Shown piece after piece: positions 47,885 to 56,946 of a stretch of DNA of 64,000 nucleotides. Each line of letters begins with the position of its first letter. The stretch's first letter is position 1. The translations under genes and the position numbers were made by a program. The DNA lies in the NCBI RefSeq assembly GCF_001625215.2, contig NC_030387.2, positions 8,336,501-8,400,500 on the forward strand, in the 5' to 3' direction. The stretch is from Daucus carota subsp. sativus (taxonomy: Eukaryota; Streptophyta; Magnoliopsida; Apiales; Apiaceae). A model generated the notes under the pieces. The model saw nothing but the letters and a program-made list of their open reading frames with translations, ran no database searches and had not been told where the DNA came from.

Positions 47885-50800
47885 CTACTGGTAATACCTC
47901 TTTAAGTGTTGGGCATTCCATGCCCGTGGTATGAGTCTTCCATCCATGTCTGTGAGGTGATAGGTACCTTCCCAAAGCACTGTTTTGATGATATATGGGC
48001 CTTCCCACTTTGCACCGAAGGCCCCATGAGCGGGAACCCTCATGTTAGGCATCATTTTTCTGAGAACTAGGTCTCCCGTTTTGAGGGGTCTAGCCCTTAC
48101 TTTCTTATCAAAATATTTACGGGTCCTCTGTTGATATGCAGCAAGTTTCAACTGAGCCGTATCTCGTACTTCTTCAATCAGATCTAAGTAGAGCCTGTGG
48201 TTGACTTCATTATTCTCAGGGTCGTAGTTATCCCTTCGAAAAGATCCTGCTCCAACTTCTACGGGAACCATGGCTTCACACCCGTATGTTAGGGTGAACG
48301 GGGTTTCGCCGGTGGTAGACCTTGGAGTGGTGTTGTAAGACCACAACACCATGGGAAGTTCCTCCGGCCAGCATCCCTTTTTCTCTTCTAGTTTGGCTTT
48401 CAAGGTGTGCTTAATAATTTTGTTTACGGCTTCCGTTTGACCGTTGCTCTGAGGGTGACACACCGCGGAGAAGCCTTTCTTTATGCCAAGGTTTTCACAG
48501 AAATTCATCATTTCATTGCTGTCAAACTGTTTCCCATTGTCTGATATGAGCTTGTAGGGAACCCCGTATCGACAAACGATCGCGCGACAAACGAAGTCTA
48601 CCAACTTCCTTGCAGTGATGGAAGCTAGGGGTTCAGCTTCAGCCCATTTAGTAAAGTAATCTACAGCCACGACTGCATATTTCACCCCTCCTTTCCCTTT
48701 TGGTAATTCACCAATCAGATCTATCCCCCAAACGGCAAACGGCCAGGGGCTTGTCAGGGTCTTCAGGGGTACCGCGGGGCTCTTGTTTGTATTAGAGAAC
48801 CTTTGGCAACTGTCACAGGCCCTGGCGAAGGCATGAGCATCCTTGTGGAGGGTAGGCCAGTAGTAGCCTTGACGGAGGATTTTGTGGGCGAGGGAGGTAC
48901 CCCCCGAGTGATTCCCACAGATTCCTTCATGCACCTCGCGCATAATGTATTCACATCTTATCCCAGCGACGCACCTGAGGAGGGGCCGGTTGAATCCCCT
49001 TTTGTAAAGGATTCCATCATAAATTACATACTGGGCAGCCTTGTACCTCAATTTCCTGGCCTCATCCTTATCTGTAGGCAGGGTTCCGTTGGCTATGTAT
49101 TCGTGGATTGGGGTTGTCCAGAGGTTAGTCTTATCAGCTTCAACATCCATGACTTCAATTTTGGGGATGCTAGGCTGATACTGGATTTCGAGGGGGATCA
49201 CCCCGAGCATGTGTGCATCCCTCTGAGAGCCTAATTTGGCTAAGGCATCGGCATCTGCATTTTCAGACCTTGGTATTTGCTCTAGCTTGATTTCTCTGAA
49301 TTTCCCAATTAGTTCCTGGGCATACCGCATATAGAGATCAGTGCGGGGACCCCTAGCCTGGAAGCCTCCTCGGATGTGCCAGACTACCAGCATAGAATCA
49401 CTGTAAACATTCATGTTTTCCACTCTCATTTCCAAGGCCAGCTTCAGGCCAGCTATTAGGGCTTCATACTCCGCGTCGTTGTTAGTGGCATTGAAGTCGA
49501 AATGAATGGAGCTTTGCAGCTTATGGCCTTCCGGACTGACTAAGACAATGCCAGCCCCGGCCCCATTTCCGTTTACAGCCCCGTCGACGTACAGGTTCCA
49601 CCAAGGGGAACAATTCTCAGGTATGGCTACTGAAGACTGGGGTTCAGGTATGCATTCCGTCCCTTCGACCTCAAAAGTAGGTGGAAACTCTAAGATGAAG
49701 TCAGCTAGCGCTTGCCCCTTTATTGCGGTTCTAGGCTTGTACTCTATGTCAAATTGGCCCAACTCGACTGCCCATTTCATGATTCTTCCCGAGGCTTCCG
49801 GCTTGTGCAAGACCTGTCTGAGAGGGAAGGATGTTCGTACTTCAATCTTGTGAGCCTGAAAGTAAGGCCTTAATTTGCGGGAAGCCAAAATTAGTGCATA
49901 GGCTAACTTCTCCATGTTTGAATAGCGGGTTTCAGCATCAAGTAATCTCTTGCTCACATAGTATACTGGCTGTTGGGCTTGCTCTTCCTCCTTGATCAGG
50001 ACAGCGCTAATTGAAAACTCGGAAACCCCTAGGTAAAGGATCAAGGCTTCACCCTCCGTTGGCTTGGCCAACAGTGGCGGGCTTCCAAGTTGCTCCTTCA
50101 GCTTCAGGAAAGCAGCCTCACACTCTGTCGTCCATTCAAATTTTTGCCCCTTTTTTATGGCTGCAAAAAATTCTCTACATTTGTCCGAGGATTTTGAGAT
50201 GAACCGGTTTAGGGCGGCGACCCGGCCTGTAAGGCATTGCACCTCCTTTACGTTCCTAGGCGACCTCATTTCAATTAAGGCCTTGATCTTCGCAGGGTTA
50301 GCTTCAATTCCCCTGTGATTGACAATGAAGCCCAAGAACTTGCCGGATTCAACCCCGAATACGCATTTTTGGGGATTCAACTTCATCCTGTAGTCCCTCA
50401 GCACGTCGAACATCTCCGATAAGTGCGTAACATGATCGTAAGCTTCCTTTGATTTCACTAACATGTCATCTACATACACTTCCATAGTCTTTCCAATCTG
50501 ATCTTTAAACATCTTATTGACCAGCCTCTGATATGTAGCCCCGGCATTTAGTAACCCAAACGGCATGCCTATATAGCAATAAAGCCCCCTGTCGGTGATG
50601 AAGGAAGTGTGTTCCTGATCTGGCTCGAACATGGGGATCTGATTGTAGCCCGAGTAGGCGTCCATGAAGCTTAACAGTGCATGCCCCGCAGTGGAATCCA
50701 CCAATTGGTCAATTCGAGGGAGCGGGAAGCTGTCCTTAGGGCAAGCCTTGTTCAGATCAGTAAAGTCTATGCAAGTCCTCCATTTTCCGTTAGGTTTTTT

Positions 50801-53800
50801 CACCAACACTGGGTTTGCTAGCCATGTAGGGTAAAAAGCTTCTTTCACTAGGCCTGCCTTCAATAGTCGGTCTACCTCTTCTTGAAGAGCGGTAGCCCTT
50901 TCCCCGCTAATTGGTCTTCTCTTCTGTCTGACTCCCTTCCTGTCCGGGTCAATATTGAGGTGGTGGCACATGACTTCTGGGTGAATCCCGATCATATCCG
51001 AATGGTTCCAAGCGAAGACGTCCAGATTATTCTTTAAGAATGCGGTCAGGGTTTCCCTTAGGTCCGGTCCCAGCTGTTCCCCAATTTTTAGTTCTTTAGT
51101 GGGGTCGGACTCATCCACCAAGATGGACAGGGTATCCCCAGCTGCTCCAGTCTTCACCTGGGTTTCCGGCATCCTTGGGTCGAGGTCGATCTCAACGGTA
51201 ACCTCTTTGTTGCCACCCTCTTGGGGTTGCGTACCCAGGATTTCATGAACGGGAAGCCGTGTTCGGTTTCCGAGTTGATAGGTTACCATAGCACTATTGA
51301 AGTCACAAGGTGCCTCGCACTCATTTTCTTGCTTTTTATTCTGGGGCTGTTTTTGACCATCTCCTTCGAAGTCACTGTCAGTAACATCTTCCACAATCCC
51401 TTCAACCAGGGTTTCAGCTGTACCAATTTTCTTTGCTGGGAGTTCATCCGTGGGTGCAAGCCCTTCATGCACGGCATGCGAGGCTTCTAGATAAGGATCT
51501 TCCCCCGGATGTTGTACGATGATCACCATGTTGCAGGTTGCTTTCACAAACTTTATTAAAACTCTTCCCTGAGCCTTGGTTTCAGGTTTCTCTTCAATAT
51601 CCACCTGCTTGTAACAGCTCTCCGGGATATCTTCATCCATTTGTTGGGCTTCTTTACAGGCTTTTACTGCGGACCTCAAAGCCTTGCTATAACATTCCCG
51701 GGAGTCAGCCTGACATCCTCGTACACACCCTACCCCATTGGGGGTTGGGAACTTCATGGATAGGTGGTATATTGAGGTTACAATTCGCATGTCCCTTAAA
51801 ATGGGTCTGCCCAGGATCCCGTTATAGGAGATGTCTTCGTTCACTACCATGAACTCTGCAACCTGAGTGACAGCTCGGGGTTCCACTCCAAGGGTGATTG
51901 GGAGTCTTACCCTTCCAACAATCTGGACAGCATTCCCCGTGAAACCATACAACTCATTATAGCAAGCCATCATATCCTTATCCGCCATTTTCATTCTTTG
52001 ATACGCATTGTAGGCCAAGATATTGACAGAGCTTCCGTTATCGACGAGAAGCCTGTGCACATTGACATTTCCGATCACGGCTGTTACCACCAGGGCATCG
52101 CTATGAGGATGGTGTACCGCGCGCGCATCCCCCTCAGTGAAGGTAATGTCCATAGTCTCCCCTTTGAACATTTTGGGAGGCCTTTCAGACAGATGGCACA
52201 CATTGGTTAAGGGCGGCCCTCGGGCTTCCCGTACATATCTCTTCATAGCACTGCGTCCCTGGCCTCCCACGAAGGGCCCTCCGATGATCATTCGTACACT
52301 ACCAGCACGGGTGTTACGGTTGGCTTCCTGGTTATTTGTCCTTTCAGCTTTCTTTTCCTTATATTTCTTAGCCTCTTGGGCTACAAACTCCGTTAGGTAT
52401 CCTGTTCTGATAAGATCCTCTATGTGGTCTTTAAGATGAATACATTCCGCCGTGTCATGTCCGTTCAAATCGTGGAAAGCACAATATTTTCCCTGGTCTT
52501 TCTTTCCAGGGGGTCCACTTCGAAAGGGCTTCCGGAAGAGTCTCGCCTTGTCTCCGACCTCAAAAATGTGATCTATAGAAGCCGTTAGGGGCGTGTATTC
52601 GTGGTACCTTGCTTCTCTTGCCTTTCTCATTGTCAACCTCGACTTGTCGAAACCCTGCGTGCTGGTTGTGTTCACGGTAATGGGTGAGGTCTTGCCGTCT
52701 CGGCTCGAGGGTTTTTCACCAGTGGGCCTTACGTAGGGGTTCCTCTTGTAGGTGTTCCTCCTATCTGGGCTGTAAGACCTATCCCTCTTGTTTTTCCAGC
52801 TGCTACGGCTTTCAGACTTTGACTCCTTCTTCAACTTAGCCAGGGATTCCTCGATCACTTTGTGGGGTTCAGCTCTAGCAAAGAGGTCAGCTAGGGTTTC
52901 AGGCTCCCGCCCTTGCAACTCCTTCCAAAAGTCTGTTCCAGGCCTTACCCCCGCTATCAAGAAATTCTTCAGGGTTTCCTTTGAAGTTGGCCTAACCCGG
53001 GGTACCTCTGCGTTGAAGCGCTTGAAATATTCTCTCAATGTCTCATGTTCCTTTTGCTTAATATTGGCCAGAGTGTTTGCAGGCGGGGCGTAAGTGACAG
53101 AAGCCTTGAATTGTCCCACAAACTGTTCGCACATTTTTCTCCAAGAGCTGATGGAATCAGCGGGAAGCCTCTTGAACCAGTGATGAGCGTCATCCCTGAG
53201 GGTTGCAGCCAACAAGCGGCATTTTGTGAGGTCCGGAATCTGGTAGACCTCCATCTCAGTATCGAACCGGCTAAGATACTCCACGGGATCCGTGGTTCCG
53301 TTAAATCGCAGGTCGCCCACCCCCCTGTAGATACGAGGTAGGGGTGACTCCCTAACCTTCTTAGTAAAGGGTGACTTTACGGTAAGCTCGGCTTTCGACT
53401 TCTTATCGGCCTTCACCTTCTTTAGGGCTTCCAGCAGTTCTTCCATCTTGCATTTATCATCCCCACCATCAAGCGCAACCTCATAGTCATCATCCAGGGG
53501 CTGATCTTTCTTTTTGCTCACTTCATTATCATTGTGCGACCCTGAGCTTTCCTCATCGTCATGAATGGAGATAACCTTTGACGGCCTTTGGTTTTTATCC
53601 CTTGACCGAGCTTCAGACACGGGCTTCTCCTGTCGCTGACTGGGAGGAGCCCTATGTTGCGAGCCTTCAGGTACATCCCCGTTAGGGGCCTTGTTGCCAA
53701 GCCTGTGCCGCAAGTCTTGCTCGGTCAGTTTCCTCCCAAGGAGGTCGAACACACTAGCAGCCTGTGAGTGCTCTCTATCATCCATCTCGGGGTTAGCTTC

Positions 53801-54046
53801 TTTCTCAGGGTTGCCACCTTCTTTCCTGCCGCCTTCTGCACCGAAATCTAGCTTGGTGGGAGTCACCTTGCTAGCCCTTTTCGACCTTGCTGACTTCCTT
53901 TTCAAGGAGGCAATCCTCCTACTCATCCTTTTCATTTTTGCCTTCATCTCCTCGCGGGTTAATTCTCCGCTTGGAACATCACTTTCATCCTGCGTAGCGC
54001 CCTCCGGCGTCTTGGGGTTTTCAGTGTTTTCGGGAATTTCTGACAT
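47885..54046 (-). CDS. Gag-Pol polyprotein of Tat-lineage Ty3/gypsy element
   Basis: One uninterrupted 2053-codon frame from an ATG 47 bp after the 5' LTR. Gag core about 254-397 (YLSRFDTEMEVYQIP to FARAEPHKVIEES); a knuckle-like CAFHDLNGHDTAEC near 520; protease LLVDNGSSVNIL near 668; reverse transcriptase with YVDD near 1189. A first RNase H (near 1337) has lost its catalytic Asp (YLGVSEFSISAVL). A second, archaeal-type RNase H keeps acidic residues in YVDGA (1487), DAEYEAL (1523), YSDS (1552) and ADADAL (1598). Integrase has the zinc-binding region near 1704 and the D,D-35-E core at GIDLIGE (1773), SDNGKQF (1835) and QTEAVNK (1871). No chromodomain. All key motifs are intact, so it may encode a working mobilisation machinery. 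Confidence 0.97.
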   Translation of the reverse strand: MSEIPENTENPKTPEGATQDESDVPSGELTREEMKAKMKRMSRRIASLKRKSARSKRASKVTPTKLDFGAEGGRKEGGNPEKEANPEMDDREHSQAASVFDLLGRKLTEQDLRHRLGNKAPNGDVPEGSQHRAPPSQRQEKPVSEARSRDKNQRPSKVISIHDDEESSGSHNDNEVSKKKDQPLDDDYEVALDGGDDKCKMEELLEALKKVKADKKSKAELTVKSPFTKKVRESPLPRIYRGVGDLRFNGTTDPVEYLSRFDTEMEVYQIPDLTKCRLLAATLRDDAHHWFKRLPADSISSWRKMCEQFVGQFKASVTYAPPANTLANIKQKEHETLREYFKRFNAEVPRVRPTSKETLKNFLIAGVRPGTDFWKELQGREPETLADLFARAEPHKVIEESLAKLKKESKSESRSSWKNKRDRSYSPDRRNTYKRNPYVRPTGEKPSSRDGKTSPITVNTTSTQGFDKSRLTMRKAREARYHEYTPLTASIDHIFEVGDKARLFRKPFRSGPPGKKDQGKYCAFHDLNGHDTAECIHLKDHIEDLIRTGYLTEFVAQEAKKYKEKKAERTNNQEANRNTRAGSVRMIIGGPFVGGQGRSAMKRYVREARGPPLTNVCHLSERPPKMFKGETMDITFTEGDARAVHHPHSDALVVTAVIGNVNVHRLLVDNGSSVNILAYNAYQRMKMADKDMMACYNELYGFTGNAVQIVGRVRLPITLGVEPRAVTQVAEFMVVNEDISYNGILGRPILRDMRIVTSIYHLSMKFPTPNGVGCVRGCQADSRECYSKALRSAVKACKEAQQMDEDIPESCYKQVDIEEKPETKAQGRVLIKFVKATCNMVIIVQHPGEDPYLEASHAVHEGLAPTDELPAKKIGTAETLVEGIVEDVTDSDFEGDGQKQPQNKKQENECEAPCDFNSAMVTYQLGNRTRLPVHEILGTQPQEGGNKEVTVEIDLDPRMPETQVKTGAAGDTLSILVDESDPTKELKIGEQLGPDLRETLTAFLKNNLDVFAWNHSDMIGIHPEVMCHHLNIDPDRKGVRQKRRPISGERATALQEEVDRLLKAGLVKEAFYPTWLANPVLVKKPNGKWRTCIDFTDLNKACPKDSFPLPRIDQLVDSTAGHALLSFMDAYSGYNQIPMFEPDQEHTSFITDRGLYCYIGMPFGLLNAGATYQRLVNKMFKDQIGKTMEVYVDDMLVKSKEAYDHVTHLSEMFDVLRDYRMKLNPQKCVFGVESGKFLGFIVNHRGIEANPAKIKALIEMRSPRNVKEVQCLTGRVAALNRFISKSSDKCREFFAAIKKGQKFEWTTECEAAFLKLKEQLGSPPLLAKPTEGEALILYLGVSEFSISAVLIKEEEQAQQPVYYVSKRLLDAETRYSNMEKLAYALILASRKLRPYFQAHKIEVRTSFPLRQVLHKPEASGRIMKWAVELGQFDIEYKPRTAIKGQALADFILEFPPTFEVEGTECIPEPQSSVAIPENCSPWWNLYVDGAVNGNGAGAGIVLVSPEGHKLQSSIHFDFNATNNDAEYEALIAGLKLALEMRVENMNVYSDSMLVVWHIRGGFQARGPRTDLYMRYAQELIGKFREIKLEQIPRSENADADALAKLGSQRDAHMLGVIPLEIQYQPSIPKIEVMDVEADKTNLWTTPIHEYIANGTLPTDKDEARKLRYKAAQYVIYDGILYKRGFNRPLLRCVAGIRCEYIMREVHEGICGNHSGGTSLAHKILRQGYYWPTLHKDAHAFARACDSCQRFSNTNKSPAVPLKTLTSPWPFAVWGIDLIGELPKGKGGVKYAVVAVDYFTKWAEAEPLASITARKLVDFVCRAIVCRYGVPYKLISDNGKQFDSNEMMNFCENLGIKKGFSAVCHPQSNGQTEAVNKIIKHTLKAKLEEKKGCWPEELPMVLWSYNTTPRSTTGETPFTLTYGCEAMVPVEVGAGSFRRDNYDPENNEVNHRLYLDLIEEVRDTAQLKLAAYQQRTRKYFDKKVRARPLKTGDLVLRKMMPNMRVPAHGAFGAKWEGPYIIKTVLWEGTYHLTDMDGRLIPRAWNAQHLKRYYQ

Positions 54047-54070
54047 CTCTCCTCTCTAAGATCAGTAATC

Positions 54071-54087
54071 CCCTCCTTCTAGCGCCA
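54071..54087 (-). other. Primer binding site
   Basis: Five bases inside the 5' LTR end, the element strand reads TGGCGCTAGAAGGAGGG, beginning with the TGG expected for pairing with a tRNA 3'-CCA end. The same PBS type is known in Tat-lineage elements. The priming tRNA was not identified. Confidence 0.75.
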
Positions 54088-54092
54088 AAAAG

Positions 54093-55033
54093 TGTTGTGA
54101 GAGGAATTGATACAACACCCCCAGAACCGTGTAGCACAATTATAGGGATATCTGTTACAACTACGAAATTCACGGCTAGCTCTTAGGGGCTGCCGTTGAC
54201 GTAAACTAACAAAACAAATGAGAAACAAGTGTGTTTAAGGGCTGAGCTTGCAAAGAACCAAACAACGAGGCCGGAATTATGGAATTCCGTCCTGCTATTG
54301 CCCGGAAATATCTATCACAAAGGTTACACGTGCCTCTCTTTAGAGTGTAGAACTCGTGAATATGATTCTCCTCCCTTTGCAAGGTGCCTACATACCCTAT
54401 ATTTATAGGGATCAAGCCCATGTAGTTCTTGATTTAGGACTCTGAAGAGATAAGCTCTTATCCCCTCTAGTTTAGGATAAAACAGCCTTCTTTCAGTAGT
54501 TATCCAGAGGTATCCCACTCCAAGTAGGTCACTTGAAGCCTTCATTTTGCATAATTATCCGAATATATGTGAATTATCTTCCCCAATTATAATTATCTCC
54601 ATAATGCACGTATTTATCCCTTAATTCGTAGATAAATAATAGCTGATACACTCCCAATATGTCTCCAATTCGCCCTCCTAGAAACAAGGAAGAAGAGTCC
54701 TGCTTGGAGTCTGCCTGCCATTCTGCCCAGGCGGCGGAAGCCCTGCCAGCGGCATCCCCTAACTACAGCCCCGTAACTGCAAGCCAGGATGCACTTAGCG
54801 GTAACCCCTAGCAGCGGTAACCCCTAAAGCGCCTTCAGGTGCAACCCCATTCTGATGGCAGCCTTCACTATGTTTCCAGTGTAAGTCCATACACCTTCTT
54901 GTACACCTTCAATGATCCACCCAGCCATGGTGAAGCCCATTATTCATAACCAAATGATTCCAATAAGCCTAGGTGAAGCCCAAATAATACGATGGGCTGT
55001 AAAATAGGCCCAGGGAGATTTTATGGCACAACA
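54093..55033 (-). repeat. 5' LTR (right)
   Basis: 941 bp, apparently identical to the left LTR. In element direction it should carry the pol II promoter for Gag-Pol; an AATATAGGGT/TATAAAT stretch near 54403 (complement of ATATTTATAGGG) is a candidate TATA box. Confidence 0.97.
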
Positions 55034-55547
55034 TATATTTTTGTGTAGTTATCAGTATGGACTATTTTTCCCCCAAAAAGATTGGAGTAATTTTTAAATT
55101 CATATAAATATTTATGATTATTATTATTATCAAATAATATTATTTATCATTTAATTATAATAAAAACATTAGGATTATTAAAATATAATAGATCGGAAGT
55201 TAAACATACAAAAACAAACAATATGCCGGAAGTATATTATCCAATATGTCAACCAAACAATTTTATAGTACTTACATGGTATTTGAAAATGATGGGAAGT
55301 TGAAGTTTCTGTAAGAAATTACTTCCCACATGATACCAAACAAACACTAATTTATACAACAAATTTGGATATACTGGCATTCGGTACTGGCTTTTTAAAG
55401 GAGTACAATAATTGACGATAACAAAATTTCAAATATATTTTTTCTTACAAAAAAATATTTGTAAAAACCGGGGATTTCATGGGAATGGATGATATGTTGA
55501 AAACTCGAGTTCGACAGGTCATTCTCAATATTTTATTAAAACAAATA

Positions 55548-55774
55548 CTGTCTCAGTCCCAGCATGTTTTTTAAGTTAATTTTAGGAACGTATTTTGAGA
55601 CTCTTATAAAATATAGTTTCATAATATTATTTTAAAAAAATTTCTAAATAAAAATTTGATGTTTAAATTTTTATTAAAATAAATAAATTAAGAAAACGCT
55701 ATGCAATTATACTTTATAGAAATTTCAAAATACGTGCAAATAATAAACGTAAACAACTTGCTAGATGGAGGGAG
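55548..55774. mobile_element. Worn Stowaway-like MITE
   Basis: Left end CTGTCTCAGTCCCAGCATG and right end CTTGCTAGATGGAGGGAG are imperfect inverted repeats, flanked by TA. The interior has AAATATAGTTTCATAATATT-type sequence shared with the Stowaway at 2394. Confidence 0.65.
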
Positions 55775-56099
55775 TAACAAATTTATATCCTAAATATTAA
55801 AAGATGAGTGCTTTTAAATTACAACTCGAAAAAATATACTTTTGAATGAGGGGATTTTAAATTAAGTGGGCCTTTCTATGATGAGAAAAATTATATAAAA
55901 ATTAATATTTTATAATAATTCTCGAAGATCATATATAAAAATACCAACCACTAAAATGAAAACTAAGAAACTATACCATATATGTCATCATCCGCTTATA
56001 TGTCGAATTTTTAAATCGGTACAAATAAGATTAAAATCCAAATTCAAAATATCGGATTCGATAATATTCAATCTGATATCCACTGAATCGGATTTTGTG

Positions 56100-56290
56100 G
56101 CCGTTTGAATGAGTTTAAAATAAGTGCTTCTTTCTTAAAGTAAAAAAGTGAAGCAGAAGTTAGAAACAAGTTAACACTTATAACTGATTTAAAGTGTTAA
56201 GTTTTTTAAGAACTTCTTACTTTATACACAAATGATGTAAGAAAAGCGGAAGCTGGCTTCTCAAAAAAAGCACTTAAATTATGCAGCCCA
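56100..56290. mobile_element. Probable Tourist-like MITE
   Basis: Left GGCCGTTTGAATGAG...AAGTGCTTC and the complement of the right end GGGCTGCATAATTTAAGTGC suggest inverted termini. Internal words resemble the element at 20668-20957. Limits are approximate. Confidence 0.45.
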
Positions 56291-56367
56291 ACAAGCACAA
56301 ATTGTTACCACGATCATAATTTAAAAGCAGTCGGGACGAGTGGACAAATAAAAGAGATAAAAAGTTA

Positions 56368-56778
56368 CTCCCTGGTCTCACAATACATATCTCTTTTGGA
56401 AAAATTAAGCATATTAAGAAAGCATATATTAACATTTTCTCACTTATATCTCTAGTAAATGCATGAATGTAGACTCTTATTCAACCTCCATTAATTGTTT
56501 AAGAAGGGTTTGTCTATGTGTGCCTATGGGCACATGTTAAACGTGGAATTTTTTGCGATCATTTTGATTGGTGTGGTTGGTGTATTTGCAAGGGGATTCA
56601 ACATTATTAAGAAGTAGAAGCCAATCAAAATGATCTAAATACAAAAATTTCAGCGCTTAGCATGTGTCCATGACACACCACAAAAAACCCATATATTCGC
56701 ATTGAAAACTAAAAGTATACATGTATTATGAGACAAAAATTCCTTCCAAAGGAGACATGTATTGTGGGACAGAGGGAG
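56368..56778. mobile_element. Stowaway-like MITE with nested element
   Basis: CTCCCTGGTCTCACAATACAT and the complement of the right end, CTCCCTCTGTCCCACAATACAT, lie within TA duplications (56366-56367, 56779-56780). At 411 bp it is long because a second inverted-repeat element (about 56515-56684, ends TGTGTGCCTATGGGCACATG and GTGTCCATGACACAC) sits inside. Confidence 0.85.
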
Positions 56779-56946
56779 TACGAATTACGCTCCACTTGAT
56801 GCTTGGTATAGGCCGTAGGCATATCAGTTGCAAGAGCTGCATTCCTAAAGAAAAGAGTATACATGCTACTGTGTTCCTGCAAGAAGTTGTTAAGTGATTG
56901 CATTTTGATCAGATAAATCAGGATAGCAAGCTGAAGTAACTAACGA

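Larger units (their letters stand above)
41258..55033 (-). mobile_element. Complete Ty3/gypsy (Tat-lineage) LTR retrotransposon, 13.8 kb
   Basis: Two 941-bp LTRs (TGTTGTG...GCACAACA) bound it, with 5-bp TATAT duplications at 41253-41257 and 55034-55038. In element order (minus strand): 5' LTR, PBS, Gag-Pol open frame, a PPT-like module, a 50-bp tandem array, a gene in the opposite direction, PPT, 3' LTR. The DNGSS protease motif, two RNase H domains, the missing chromodomain and the antisense gene after pol place it in the Tat (Retand/Grande/Ogre-like) lineage. The LTRs show no difference by eye and Gag-Pol is open, so insertion is recent. Confidence 0.95.
40713..55347. mobile_element. Tourist-like element, split by the LTR retrotransposon
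   Basis: The left terminus GTGGTCGTTTGGTTGACA (40713) and the complement of the right terminus, GTGTTTGTTTGGTATCA (ending 55347), lie within TAA duplications (40710-40712, 55348-55350). Without the retrotransposon and one copy of its target duplication the element would be about 850 bp. The TAA duplication suggests PIF/Harbinger. Confidence 0.6.
55351..56946. other. Gene-free MITE cluster
   Basis: AT-rich DNA downstream of the receptor-kinase locus. It holds a worn Stowaway (55548-55774), a probable Tourist-like element (about 56100-56290) and a Stowaway with a nested element (56368-56778). Confidence 0.6.

Noticed and set aside
48803-49234. Plus-strand open frames opposite Gag-Pol (also near 53691)
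   Set aside because: They are shadows of the long intact polyprotein frame; no splice-compatible structure like that of the real antisense gene at 43709-46048.
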